Origin: Nemania diffusa
Lineage: Eukaryota > Ascomycota > Sordariomycetes > Xylariales > Xylariaceae
Direction of reading: 5' to 3'
Length of the DNA: 64,000 nucleotides
NCBI GenBank assembly: GCA_038501195.1
Contig: JBBPUQ010000010.1
Location: forward strand, 2,161,001 to 2,225,000
Positions 11,949-23,069 of this stretch are shown piece after piece (positions within the stretch are counted from its first letter, which is position 1; every line of letters starts with the position of its first letter). A program made the position numbers and the translations under genes. The notes below the pieces were generated by a model. The model was given only the letters and a program-made list of their open reading frames with translations, had not been told where the DNA came from and made no database searches.

Positions 11949-13081
11949 ATCATCGGCGAATTTAACTAGCATTCGACACCATACCAACGACGAACCCCGC
12001 CGAGAACCACTAAGAATGTGGTGGTATACCGAATCTCTTACCTACTGGGCATTAAGGCCACGACAGTCATACCTTGGGCAGGCAATGCGCCTAAGTCGAA
12101 TGGTCGATGACGCACGTCATTTGGTTGTCAGAACCGGGTAAAATCCAAGTTCCCTGAGGATCAATGATAACCATCCAGCATAACCAATGCCCTATCGTAG
12201 GGTAGTATTACAGAACAAAGCCTTAAACTGCCAATCAACGGCAAAGAATCACAGTCGATGCATTGCACCTAAAGCAAGCAGCTTGAGAAGGTCTCAATGT
12301 GGTCACTAGAAATAGAGCCTAATCGAGAAGCTTTTGAGCATATCGATACGACCTCCCTCGTGACTACCTATAAGTTCTGCGGGAGTTTCCGAATCCGACG
12401 CTGCGGGTATCTCGGAAATAGTGGCGGTAGAGTATCCGTGTATTAACGTACAAGTCTTCTCGATGACCAGTGCCGCGCCGCATACGTGGTTCTGTCTAGC
12501 TTACTGAAAGAAGGTGGCTTTAAACAGGGCGAAGCACGATGAAACCTACGTAGTAATTAAGACATAAATAATTATGAAACGATACTTGGATTCGATGGAT
12601 ATTAGGTTGTCAAAGTGGTAGAAATGCACCTTTTTCACAGTTCATCTAAAACGAGGCGCAGCTGAAATGACATATGCAAGCCAAAGCCGAAGAAAGCCAA
12701 ACTGCCCCGCCACCCAAAAATAAATACCCGACACTCTAATTTACGTAGTGAGCTACGTACTACTTTGTGTTATGTATTATCTAGCATAAGTCATAAGTCG
12801 GACCACCCAGGTGCACAGACGGCAGACAGCCTTCTTTCTTAAAAATGTCACTTACAATGGAATGCGATGGGGAATTATGATACTTACCTATTTGAAAACT
12901 TCAATTTTAAACGCGGCTTTCGTCTGACTGTTATCGATCATCATTTCAGCAACCGGGGGGTGATAGTAGCGAGTAGATGACAATTGTAAACATTCCATCC
13001 CTATAGAATACCGAACAACTGCGTACTCGGGCACCCGGCCGCCCAATCTCCTATCTACCTATATACACAATACAAAGCGCC
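11949..13081. other. intergenic, no gene supported
   Basis: About 1.13 kb between CSL4 and the Sec2-like gene on the same strand. It should contain the CSL4 terminator and the promoter of the next gene. Only short open frames without family resemblance are present. Confidence 0.5.
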
Positions 13082-14101
13082 ATGTCTACCACAACCATGA
13101 CCATGTCGCTGCCCCCCACAGCAACGACGACGACGACATCAGGCATACCAGCAAGCCCCGAACACCGCTGTCCGGGCTGCGGCCTCTCCCTCCCGCCCTC
13201 GCCCGCCGACCCGCACACAGCCGCCCTCCTGCAAGCCCAGCGCCAGATCGAGGACCTGCAAGGCCAAGTCCGGCTCTTAAACCAGAAGGCTACAGCAGCT
13301 GTCGACCGCTGGGCCGACTACGAAGACGAGCTCTCGCGGCTCCGCGCCGCCTCCACGAGCACGACTACGTCGACAAAGCACAACAACGCCAGCACCCCCA
13401 GCAACCGCCCGCACACCCCCGACCCGAGCGTGAGCACCAGCAGTCCGCGCTCCTCCTTCCTCGGCGCCGGCACCGCCTCGCGAATCAGCCGGCTCCTATC
13501 CCCTCGGAAACCCGTGCCCTCCACCACACCCTCCTCCTCCTCCACCACACCGTTCTCCCACCCAACCACAACCACCACACCGCCGCCACCACCCCCAAAG
13601 CAGAGGGGAAGCCTGTCCTCCCCGGCCCGCCTCCACGACGAGACCACCCGCGCAGACCACCTGGCGGCGGCGCTGGCGCACGAGCGCCGCCTGCGCGCGG
13701 CCGCCGAGGAGAAGCTCGCCGCCACCGGCCGCGAGGTCGAGGACCTGAGCGCCGCGCTCTTCGAGGAGGCCAACGCCATGGTCGCCTCGGAGCGGCGCGC
13801 CCGCGCCGCCCTCGAGGCCCGCGTCGGCGAGCTCGGGCGCCGCGACGAGGAGAAGCGCGCCAGGCTCGGGAGGCTCGAGGGCGCGGTTAGGAGGATCGAG
13901 AGGGTGAGGGGGTTGTTGGGGGAAGATGAAGAGGAGGGAGATAGGGAGAGGAGTAGTGAGGATGGGGAGGAAGAGGAAGAGGGAAGGGAAAACGGGGATG
14001 GGAAAGAAAAGGACAAGAGCAGAGAATCGAGCGTGGGTGATAGACATGTCGGAGAACAAGATCAAGAAGAAGCGGCTGGGAATCCCAAGGAGGAGGGATG
14101 A
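13082..14101 (+). CDS. Sec2-type Rab guanine-nucleotide exchange factor
   Basis: Single-exon gene encoding 339 residues. It starts with a CPGCGL pair of cysteines (about residues 30-33) and a heptad-rich stretch (about 48-85), then a Ser/Thr/Pro linker. A coiled coil follows at about 195-290 that contains VEDLSAALFEEANAMVASER (about 218-237), the signature of the Sec2p/Rabin GEF domain. By family it activates a Sec4/Rab8-type GTPase on secretory vesicles, promoting polarised exocytosis. The C-terminus is an acidic Glu/Gly/Lys-rich tail, shorter than the yeast Sec2 tail that binds Ypt32 and Sec15. It could be a Sec2-domain paralogue rather than the main exocytic GEF. The coding region is extremely GC-rich, which explains long spurious antisense frames. 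Confidence 0.82.
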   Translation: MSTTTMTMSLPPTATTTTTSGIPASPEHRCPGCGLSLPPSPADPHTAALLQAQRQIEDLQGQVRLLNQKATAAVDRWADYEDELSRLRAASTSTTTSTKHNNASTPSNRPHTPDPSVSTSSPRSSFLGAGTASRISRLLSPRKPVPSTTPSSSSTTPFSHPTTTTTPPPPPPKQRGSLSSPARLHDETTRADHLAAALAHERRLRAAAEEKLAATGREVEDLSAALFEEANAMVASERRARAALEARVGELGRRDEEKRARLGRLEGAVRRIERVRGLLGEDEEEGDRERSSEDGEEEEEGRENGDGKEKDKSRESSVGDRHVGEQDQEEAAGNPKEEG

Positions 14102-14902
14102 GCTGTCCATGGACGGTTTAATAGGCTCCGCATGGCTCGCTTGCCGACTTCACCAGCACGCAGAAAGAAAGGGGGGAAAGACACCAACCAACCAAGAGCC
14201 TGTTCGAGGACAAGTGAGAGGAAAGGAACACTATGAGGCCGAGGATGCCTCGATCGTCATGTCATCGCCCGCAAAAGGGAGAGTCGCACGAAGTAGCGGG
14301 GATAACTGCAAGCCGGACCGATGACACGGCTTGGGCATTACATCCCGAAGAGTTCTCGCCGAGTTGCGGCCAACTTGCCCGTCTACCCTCGGGAGAGTAA
14401 GTGGAGGCGTCAATCTAAACAAGGACGGCGTCCCGTCTCTCTATTCAGGCACGGCTGAGGTTAACTTCACGAGAATGCTCCACCGAGCCGCTTAGCATTA
14501 GAAGAGCTGCATTTCGTGCACATCGTTTGCATGGGGGTCCCAGGTTGAATTCCAGCTACCCGGTTAAAGGCTTTTTATAAGGAACGAGACGGAAAATCGA
14601 ACCCTTCTCAATGAATGGTCCAGGGGAGGGCACGAAAATCACATAGGCACTATGTATTACTAGAGACGAAATAACGAGCTTTACGATGTATAAGAGAAAT
14701 TAATTATTTCAATGTCGGACACCATGTGTTAACTAGCAAGTTGAAGCGCCGTCTGTGAAGCTGATTTCAGAACCTGATACTCACACATTTTCTAAATTGA
14801 TATTGGATCTTGGTGAAACTCTTGAGTCTTATCTCGCTCATTCCTCCCTCACTCTAACCAATATATATATACAGTCCTTGGTCCGCGTTCGACAAGGTCA
14901 AA
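14102..14902. other. convergent intergenic region
   Basis: About 800 bases between the 3' ends of the Sec2-like gene and VMA1. It should be 3' UTRs. No gene or RNA gene is recognised. Confidence 0.5.
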
Positions 14903-17273
14903 TTACTCATCCATCACAGACGCAAACTTGTCCATCATAGACTGGTTGATATCTTCGTACTGCACACACCAATTAGTCACTTTGCATCAGTCAAATAAGA
15001 ATTATGGAGCACGTACCTTCTTGCAAATAACCTCCTCGCCGTCGTTGGGGTCCTCAAACTTGAGACTTCGGAGTTGAGCTTGTAGATCACTAGTAGCCTC
15101 ACGCACCTTAGACCAGCTCTGGCCCTGCGCAATTGCCTTCTGTGCCTCATCATGGAAGCCCATCATGAGCTTCATCATCCACTCCGTCTTCCAGAGAGGG
15201 CAGAACTGGTCGTATTTTGAGTAACCGTTCTGCTGTAAGAAATCTTCCTTCAGTAGCGTGGCAATATCCAGAGTGATCTTGTCGGGGTCCGACAAGGCTG
15301 ACTTGCCGACTAGTTGCACGACCTGGTCAAGCTCTTCCGAATCGGATAAAAGCTGCTTGACACGATCACGGAGTCGAGGAAACTCGGGGAAGTCCTTTTC
15401 GTACCACTTATCCAGCGTGTTTGTATACTTGGAGTATGATACCGAAGTGTTGATGGAAGGGAAATGTTTTCGTTGAGCGAGCTTCTTGTCGAGACCCCAG
15501 AAGACTTGCACGATACCAAGGGTAGAACTGGTAACCGGATCGGAGAAATCACCACCGGGAGGGCTAACAGCACCGACAATACTAACACTACCCTCACGCT
15601 CAGGAGAGCCCAGGCACTGGATCTTTCCGGCACGTTCGTAGAAACTGGCAAGCTTGGTACTCAAGTAGGCCGGGAAACCTTGATCAGCAGGCATTTCACC
15701 AAGACGACCGGAAATTTCACGCAGAGCCTCGGCCCATCGGGATGAAGAGTCAGCCATCATAGCCACGTTCATGCCCTGATCACGGAAGTATTCGGCCACA
15801 GTGATACCAGTATAAATAGAAGCTTCTCGGGCGGCGACAGGCATGTTGGAAGTGTTAGCGATCAAGGTTGTTCGCTTCATGATAGGCTCCCTGCGGCCCT
15901 CAACTTCGATGGATAGCTCGGGGAAATCTTTCAAAACTTCAGCCATTTCGTTACCTCGTTCACCACCTATGAAACAACGATCGTCAGCAATTTCGCTCCC
16001 TACCGAAAGAAGTAGCGAATTTAGGAATTCATGAGTAGATAGTTCTCGCAGCATGAAACCAGCAATAAAAGGACACCATTACTGCGAGAATAAGAAACGG
16101 CTTCCAATATTACTCACATCCGACGTAGACGATAACATCACTGTTGGAGAATTTTGAGACAGACTGCGATATGACCGTTTTACCACAGCCGAAAGCTCCA
16201 GGGATCGCAACAGTACCACCCTGGACACTGGGGAATAGGGCGTCCAAGACTCGCTGTCCGACAATGAAGGGGTTGCTAGCTGATAGCTTCTCGGTGGTAG
16301 GTCGAGGAACACGGACCGGCCAAACCTGCATCATGCCGAACTCGGTCTTGGTGCCGTTGAATTCAACTTCGAGGATCTTCTCTTCGACGGTGTACTCGCC
16401 CTTGGGGGCAATCTTGGTAATGGTGCCCCTTGCCCTGGGAGGTAGGAGAATCTTGTGGACCTTGATGAAGGAGTTTTCGAAGACGGTTCCCCATACATCA
16501 CCTCCAGAAACGTGGTCGCCGACCTTCATAGCCGGTGTAAATTCCCATTTCTTCTCGCGATCGAGGGCAGGGGCGTAGACACCACGAGGAATATAGATGC
16601 TTTGAGATTGCTTCTGGATCTTCTCTAGTGGTCGCTGAATACCATCGTAGATGTTGTGTAATAAACCAGGGCCGAGCTCGACAGATAGGGGTTTTCCGGT
16701 TCGCTGGACGGGATCACCGACAGTTAGACCGGCTATTGAGATGTCAACATTATTTACCCAAAGTCTATAAGCTTAGATATAGCATACCAGTTTCCTCGTA
16801 GACTTGGATAGTGGCTTGGTCGGCGTTGATCCGAATAACTTCGCCTATCAATTCGTCATGACCGACTTTGACCTTATTCGACGTTAGCAGAAGTGGCTGG
16901 GTGAAGATGGTCGAATAGGGCTCATACAAGCTCGTACATGGCAACACCGAGCAGGTCTTCGGCGATAACGACAGGTCTATAGAAAATATTAGCTCTCTAG
17001 TCGATGGGATAGTCGAGGCGGACAGCAAAGATTATCTACGAACCCGGAGACGGAGTAGACCTTGCCTATATTTACGCTGTCAGTATATGTCTTGCATTGC
17101 AGAAATAAGAAAAAGACATACCGGAATTGAGCCCATCGTGGTCGCCATTGGTGGCTTTCGCGGACTGATGCAGGCGTCAGTAATTATATAGCTTTATGTC
17201 TGTGGCGGGGCGACGTAGCAAGGCTACCATTTAACACGACAGACAGTAGAGGGCGTAAGCTTACCGGAGCCAT
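14903..17273 (-). CDS. VMA1: V-type proton ATPase catalytic subunit A
   Basis: Eight exons keep frame and give 609 residues: 17273-17265, 17164-17122, 17065-17044, 16976-16928, 16872-16788, 16732-16118, 15966-15017 and 14959-14903. The Walker A loop is GAFGCGKT (about residues 246-253). [35 protein letters not shown] and [19 protein letters not shown] are diagnostic of subunit A. The enzyme hydrolyses ATP in the V1 sector to drive proton pumping into vacuoles and other organelles. Exon 1 codes only Met-Ala-Pro and the first five introns crowd the first 210 coding bases. Length matches Neurospora VMA1 (about 607 aa). There is no intein, but intron 6 interrupts the Cys codon where the yeast VMA1 intein sits. 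Confidence 0.97.
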
Positions 17274-17738
17274 CTTGGGAGCCTCTGTGGGTTTTTTCGA
17301 GCCCTCGGGAGCTTCAGGAACGGATTCGTGAGGACTGGTGGGGTGAGGTGAGGCTGCAGGGGAGGAAACAGCCAGAAGCGGTGGTGTTGATGAGGGAGAG
17401 GAGTTTGAAGATGTAATGGCAACGATGGTTGCACCAGCTGTGGAAGCTATTGGCGATAGCACGGGGCTCTGAGACAGGGATTGGCTGGGAGCTCCAGTAG
17501 CTGCCTCGTCCAGTACTGTCGCTGTGGCTGTAGCGTGCTCTGGCGCTGGCTCTGGGTTTGACTCTGTCTCTGCTCTGCTAGGTGACACCGGCGCGGGTGT
17601 GGATATACTGACAGCTGGTGTGCTAGCGGTGGTGGGTGTGCTGGGTCTGCTGTTGCTCCCAGCTGTTCCAGCACTGTTTTGTCGAATGAGATCCACTAGC
17701 GACGGCCGGGGCCTCAAGGTCGGTCGTAAGCCGAGCAT
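17274..17738 (-). other. in-frame open extension upstream of VMA1 ATG
   Basis: From an ATG at 17738 the frame stays open for 155 codons directly into the VMA1 initiator Met-Ala-Pro at 17273. The hypothetical extension is Ser/Thr/Pro/Ala-rich and low-complexity. It begins with a basic stretch (LGLRPTLRPRPSLVDLIRQN) that could resemble a targeting or disordered N-terminus. Family members start at the MAP methionine, so I treat this as 5' leader with an unexplained long open frame rather than as coding sequence. Confidence 0.45.
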
Positions 17739-18349
17739 CCAATGAGTTTAGGTAACCCTTAGAACGATTGGTTGTCAAGACGCGCATAGAACCCTATTTG
17801 GCAACTTGGTACAGTAGTAGTCAAAATAAAACCACTTTACACTTGTGCCTGATTAAATGGAGACTGTGGGCGCTGTGCGCTGTACGCTGTTGACACGCAT
17901 GTGGTAGCTTAGATAGGGCAAAGAGGTTATGCTGATTGTTGTTAAGGTGAAAGAAGGTTGGCCAGTTACGGAAACTCGGAGTCCAGCTATGTATGTAGCT
18001 TAGGTGGCTTGGTATACCGCGTCTTCTGGAACGAAGCTGATACAGCCGCTATCTAAGTTTTGTACCTGCCTGCGCACCTTTTGGAGAGGCACGATTCTGC
18101 ACAGCCTCACGAGTTCATACCCGTCTTCATTACCCCTGCTGGGTATAGATAAAAACCATCTATAGATAAGTAGTTGAGTAGACAGCATGCGAAACTAGAC
18201 AAGCATATCCGAGTCATGAATAAGACTAAAATGTCACTAATTATACCTAAGCTAAAACACGTCTAAGTATTCATATTAGAAACACTCGTTAAGAGTCTGC
18301 TCTCTAACGAAATAATACGTGTAATTTATACATGAATCTATCCCAATAT
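17739..18349. other. intergenic, no gene supported
   Basis: About 610 bases holding the VMA1 promoter side and the 3' flank of the sphingomyelinase-like gene. No feature is recognised. Confidence 0.5.
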
Positions 18350-20831
18350 CTAATCACCATTTATAGTTGCTTCCAACCACACAAGCATCTCGGAATCACC
18401 AGCGAGAGTACTCAATGTATCAGCCAATACCGAGCCACCACACTCGTGCTCTCCCAGATTTGAAGCAGGAACATGCTCGGTTAGCCTGTCCACCAAGCGA
18501 ATAGAACCAGGAGGGACACAATTATCCTGTGCTCGCCCAGCTCTAAGCTTGCACAACTCGGCGCTCTTGCAATCGCCCTCGCACGTGCCCGGCTCCCAAC
18601 CTCTGCGCTTCCTCGCGATGAACTCTTCAAAGGTGGTGGAGTTTTTCTCGAAAATCTCGGTGACTTGATGCCAGAACGCAGGGTCTAGCTCCCGGGGCGC
18701 TTCCTCGGACTTATCATATACCTGCAGGGGGGCAAGTGGCGGATTGACAAGAGCACCGTACGCCTCCCTAGCTGAATAGTACTTCGTCCAGACAGGGCCT
18801 TCGGCGCTCTGAAAGGCGGGATCGCTCATGTTCGCAATGTATGTTGTGACGTCCAAAACTCCAAAGGTGACTGGATCCACGTCGTACACGCGAAAGGCTG
18901 GGTGGCCCGACGTCGGCGTCATGGAGGGCCCGATATAGGACACAGCGACGGCGTTGTCGGAGGTGCGTTGGCTGTAGTTAGAATACGAAATCTCAAATTC
19001 GTCGAGATGGGTATGTCCTACGGTTATCATATGATCAGCGTTATCTAGTCAGCAGCGCATAGAGGTGGCATTCAACAAATTAGATAAAGCGCGCACGACG
19101 TAGATAAGGAGAGGAAAGATGTAAGCGTATGTAGGTAGACATACCAAAGAACAGCGCCGCGATAGTGGCCTCATATCGATTCACGATCTGATCAAACCAA
19201 TTCGACGCATCGTGGAATGCATCTCGTGCGCCGGGAGGCATGTGCCCAATGATATACACCCTCTCGCCCGCCTTCTCCGCCGCATCCAGCTCGCCTATCA
19301 GCCAGGCAAGCTGTCCGCTGGGGTCATTCTCCATCGGCTCCTCGTATAGCCAGAAATTATGCACGTAGTAGAGATTCATGCTAAGTGATATGATACGTAG
19401 GTTCCCATCAGCGTACTTAGTCGAGTACGCGCCAAACTCCCGCGTTGTCTCAGCAGCGTAGGGCCCGACCCATCTTGTCCATGAGGCCGACAACACATCG
19501 TAGAGCCACTGCACGGAATCACTAACACCGAGCGGCGGATAAGAATTCACCGGCGATGCCTCGTGGTTCCCCGCGGTCCCGTATACCAGCATGTCCGCGG
19601 CAGCCATCCGATCGTATGCATTAGTCACGTCAAGTGTGTTCTGTGTTACGGTGGTATTCCAGATCGCATGGTCTACGATATCACCGGTGAAGATGCTGAA
19701 GGCGGCATCAGGCACCAGTCTCTGTATAGCTTTATACATGCTCTGCTCCAGGCCGATTGGCGAGTCGCACGTATGCTCGCCATTTGGTCTAGCTGGCTGT
19801 ACCACATTACTAGGCGCTGGTCCATCAGAGTAATTTCTAACATGAGGTTAGAGTCGTCAGCAAACGTAAACAGAATATTACAGTAAGACCAGCCTTAGGT
19901 GTTGAAATGTCACGCCCAATATCATGATTGTCAAGCATGGAATTCACTTCAACATTTCTCTTACCTGCAACAGATAAATTTCGTGCAATTAGCCTCGGCC
20001 CCCTCAGTATACCACGGATCGATATGAATATCCGAATAATGGATAACACGCAACGGGCTAAGCCCGCTCGACCGAGGCTTCCGCCTTTCAGGCTTCGGCG
20101 ACGGAAACGAGACCTCGAACGCCTCGACCTCAGGGAACGAGCACGAGCCAAAAAGCGCGACACAGATGAGCCGCGACGTCTTGGACCCGATTTTCAGGCC
20201 TCGCAGGCTGTGCGCAATAATCGGCCCTTCGAGAGCGATCGATCCCTCGCAGACGTCGTCATCCGCAATCTACAAAGCCGAGAATCAGCCCACGGACGTC
20301 TTTCCCTCGAAACACAAAGCGGCAGGGGTCGGCTTTCGCGGCAGCCGCGTCGAGCAGTGCCGTCGTCGACGGGGATGGGCGGATCGACACAACAACAACG
20401 GGGAGGGGGGGAGGACTCGTTTACCTTGAGTCGCTTGCATGCCCTCGTACCCAGCGCGACGAAGAAGTCGTCGCCGCGCCAGGCGGCTAGTTTGAGTTGG
20501 AGAAGCGTGGCCTGGACAGTAGGAGCTTAGCTTCGGGAGCCCCGGACAAAATACCAAGCCAGACAATCCACACGTCTAGGTATGCACGGAGACGAACCTC
20601 ACAAGCGGCGCAGGGAGCAGCAGCATCGACGTCCTGCGCGTCACCAAGCGGTGTGTCCACCTCCACCTCCACGCCCCCCGGCACACCGAGGCCAGCGTCC
20701 GAGTCAACGAGGGGCGTCTGCCCTCCAAGGCCGCCGGCGTGCAGTACCAGCAGCCCGCCAAGCGGCCGTGCCTGTCCCTGCGCGGCAACTGCCGCTGCTG
20801 CTGCGACGGCGAGAAGGAGAAGTCCGCGCAT
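18350..20831 (-). CDS. acid sphingomyelinase-like metallophosphodiesterase, secreted
   Basis: Exons 20831-20598, 20511-20425, 20269-19965, 19836-19145 and 19017-18350 keep frame and give 661 residues. A signal peptide (MRGLLLLAVAAAAAVAAQGQ) is followed by a saposin-B-like domain with paired cysteines (PCAACE, ACKRL, DDDVCEG, LICVALFGSC; about 70-152). The calcineurin-type catalytic domain then shows all metal-ligand motifs: SDIHID (about 186-191), GDIVDH (about 260-265), GNHE (about 298-301), GHMPPG and GHTHLDEFE. This is the acid sphingomyelinase/ASM-like phosphodiesterase architecture: Zn-dependent hydrolysis of sphingomyelin or another phosphodiester outside the cell or in the vacuole. Several N-glycosylation sequons are present. 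The C-terminal cysteine-bearing segment (CEGDCKSAELCKL) is typical of the family. Confidence 0.92.
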
Positions 20832-20903
20832 CCCGGCCGATACAGGGTCGTTTTCTCCCTCAGAGCGAGCAATCTGCTGCCCGATACCTACCTACCTCCC
20901 TAC

Positions 20904-20930
20904 CTGTCTGTCTGTCTGTCTGTCTGTCTG
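20904..20930. repeat. CTGT tetranucleotide microsatellite
   Basis: Nearly seven perfect CTGT units, lying about 75 bases upstream of the sphingomyelinase start codon, so probably in its promoter or 5' UTR. Confidence 0.9.
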
Positions 20931-22263
20931 CGGTGCTACCGTTGCCGCGCAAAAGGGAAAATGCAACCACGCGATTTTTTTTCTTTGGTCTCCCCCGCGG
21001 AGTAATAGATGGTCGTTAGGCACGCATGGGATCTCGTGCATATGATGCAACCCCTTACCACCGACGAATGCGAGCTCCCGAGTTCGACCCCGGAGTGGGG
21101 AGATATATTTCTGGAGATTTGGATGAGATGCAACCACAACGCAGCAACAGCAGGAAGTACATACCTAAGGTACGTGTTTTAAAGTAGCCGGGTATCGAGA
21201 CAAACGCTTCGAGAGTCCTGGTTGAGGTTGAGATTGTAACTGAAGTGCCTAATAGCTAACAAGTAGATACCTAGCTGTCAGCCATGTCATGTACAATTGC
21301 GTAACCACTCATCATGGATATCTTACATTATGTAACTGGTAGATACTTAAGACTTAGTCGCTAGGCAGCTGTCTTACAACGGGTTAGCCACAATCTCCCA
21401 GCCCCGCTTATGAGTTGCCGACGATCGACTATCTTCATCACCTTACCTACCTGCCTCCAAATATGTACGTACCTACAGAGCAGATAGGTTGGTACCTGGA
21501 GAAGTCCTACCCGACAATGCCAGGGTATGCAAACGCTCCCACGTTGACATATATTCCCTCACGACAGACACACCACGACGACTACCCAGCAATGCCATAT
21601 ATTCCAGCTTCTCTTATCCCAGCACGAAGCATTCCAGTCAAGCATATTCACACAAATCCTCCTACCGTCTCGAGCCCCTTCAAATCCCCTCGCACGGCTT
21701 ACACGCTGTCTACTCCACGTACATATATGTATGTATATCTAGATGCCTAGCCCCCTTCTCCTCAGCGATCGACTCGCGGGTATGTAAATGAAGAAGGAGG
21801 GTGGGTGCCCATCACGTGTTCCGCATGCAATACGCCCATCCGTCCTGCATGACATACATGACATACATATAGCAATGGGTACACACACTTCCTCAATCCA
21901 GCCGCGGATCCTCCCCTCCCTCGCCATCGTCCCCCCTCCACTCCCCCCATGTCCCGGAAGCCGTCCGGACAGCCAACTCGGCCCTTCACGTATATATAGC
22001 ATAGCGCAGCGCAGGCATGTATGGCGTCGGGTAAGGACCTAGCCTAACATAACCTACCACCGTTGTAGGTATTACTAGCCGCGCCGTCGCGTACCTGGTC
22101 AAACGAGGTTCGACACCCCCCAAGCAAGCTCCTGCGCCCCGCGCATTGGGGCTAGGCATGTCGTGCTCGGGAGGGAGGTATGGATTGTATCATCCCGCAT
22201 TCGCGGGTTACCGCTTTCTGATTCTTCACCTGCTGTCGACACCGGCATGCATTATATGTGCGT

Positions 22264-22306
22264 GTATGTATGCATGTAATGTAATGTAATGTATGTATGT
22301 ATGTAC
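22264..22306. repeat. ATGT/GTAAT short tandem repeats
   Basis: Runs of GTAT, TAATG and ATGT units in tandem. Non-coding. Confidence 0.85.
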
Positions 22307-23069
22307 AGTAGTTTGCCCCATGTCCTCGCTGCCCTCGCCACATCCCGGCGATCTGACGATCACCCGTAATCGTGTCCCGCGTATATCTGTGACTTGGGGG
22401 TGTCTTTACAAAACGGCCTGAATTGGAAAAAGCTGTAGATAGTAGTAGCACATCCTTTTCAAAATTCGAAATTCGGCATGTAGATAGAGCCAAAGCAGGG
22501 TGAACTTTTAGGTATCTAGATGCACTTCCCAAATCGAATATAGGGTGCAAGTTAAAACGGTGATATAGTGTACAAAGGCAGCGGGAGCGGCCCGCTTCCG
22601 ACTGGTTCACTAGCTGTAACCGGGCGTGTATCCCACGCCGCTAGAGCAGACGTGACGTGGGATAAGTTGGTTGAGTAGATAATGTCCCCCATGTTACTGG
22701 TTCTGTTCGATAAAACGCCAGACGATAATGCAGATCAAAACCAAATGAATTTTTTTTGCAACTTGACGACGCGAGCCTCCCAATGCCTGCCAAATGCTCT
22801 CCAAATGCGCGCGTGCATTTGCCGTTTCCAGAATGCTAGGTCTCGCTATCCCCCGCCTCGCCACGCCTAAACTTTTAGATCGAGATGTGAGAAGTGAGAT
22901 GTGATATGTGAGAGGTCAGATGTGAGTCGTAAATGTAGATAGTCGTAAGTCGTAAACATGTCCGTTCGTGGTAGAATTTTCGTTGCACATCTCCCAGCTG
23001 GTGAAGAAAACCCCGATAAAAGTTGGTACAATGAAACATGCCATCCATCCATTTAAACGTCTTTCCTTC

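Larger units (their letters stand above)
20832..23069. other. long intergenic region with microsatellites
   Basis: About 2.2 kb between two minus-strand genes. It contains two tetranucleotide arrays (listed separately), many ACCTACCTACC-type tracts and scattered short open frames, including a 111-codon plus-strand frame at 21415 and a 152-codon minus-strand frame at 22152. None looks like a protein of a known family. It should include the sphingomyelinase promoter. Confidence 0.5.

Noticed and set aside
13318..14016. 232-codon and 204-codon minus-strand frames over the Sec2-like gene
   Set aside because: Ser/Leu-rich antisense shadows of a GC-rich coding exon.
14903..17273. Intein in VMA1
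   Set aside because: The protein around VGCGERGNE is continuous after a short intron; no homing-endonuclease sequence is present.
21065..21100. tRNA-like B box (GTTCGACCCCG)
   Set aside because: No matching acceptor stem, D arm or anticodon arm at the right spacing.
21415..21750. 111-codon Tyr/Pro/Thr-rich frame
   Set aside because: Low-complexity sequence from CTACCTAC-type repeats, no ATG at its first codon, no family resemblance.
22095..22120. tRNA-like B box (GGTTCGACACC)
   Set aside because: The T stem does not pair and no cloverleaf can be drawn upstream.
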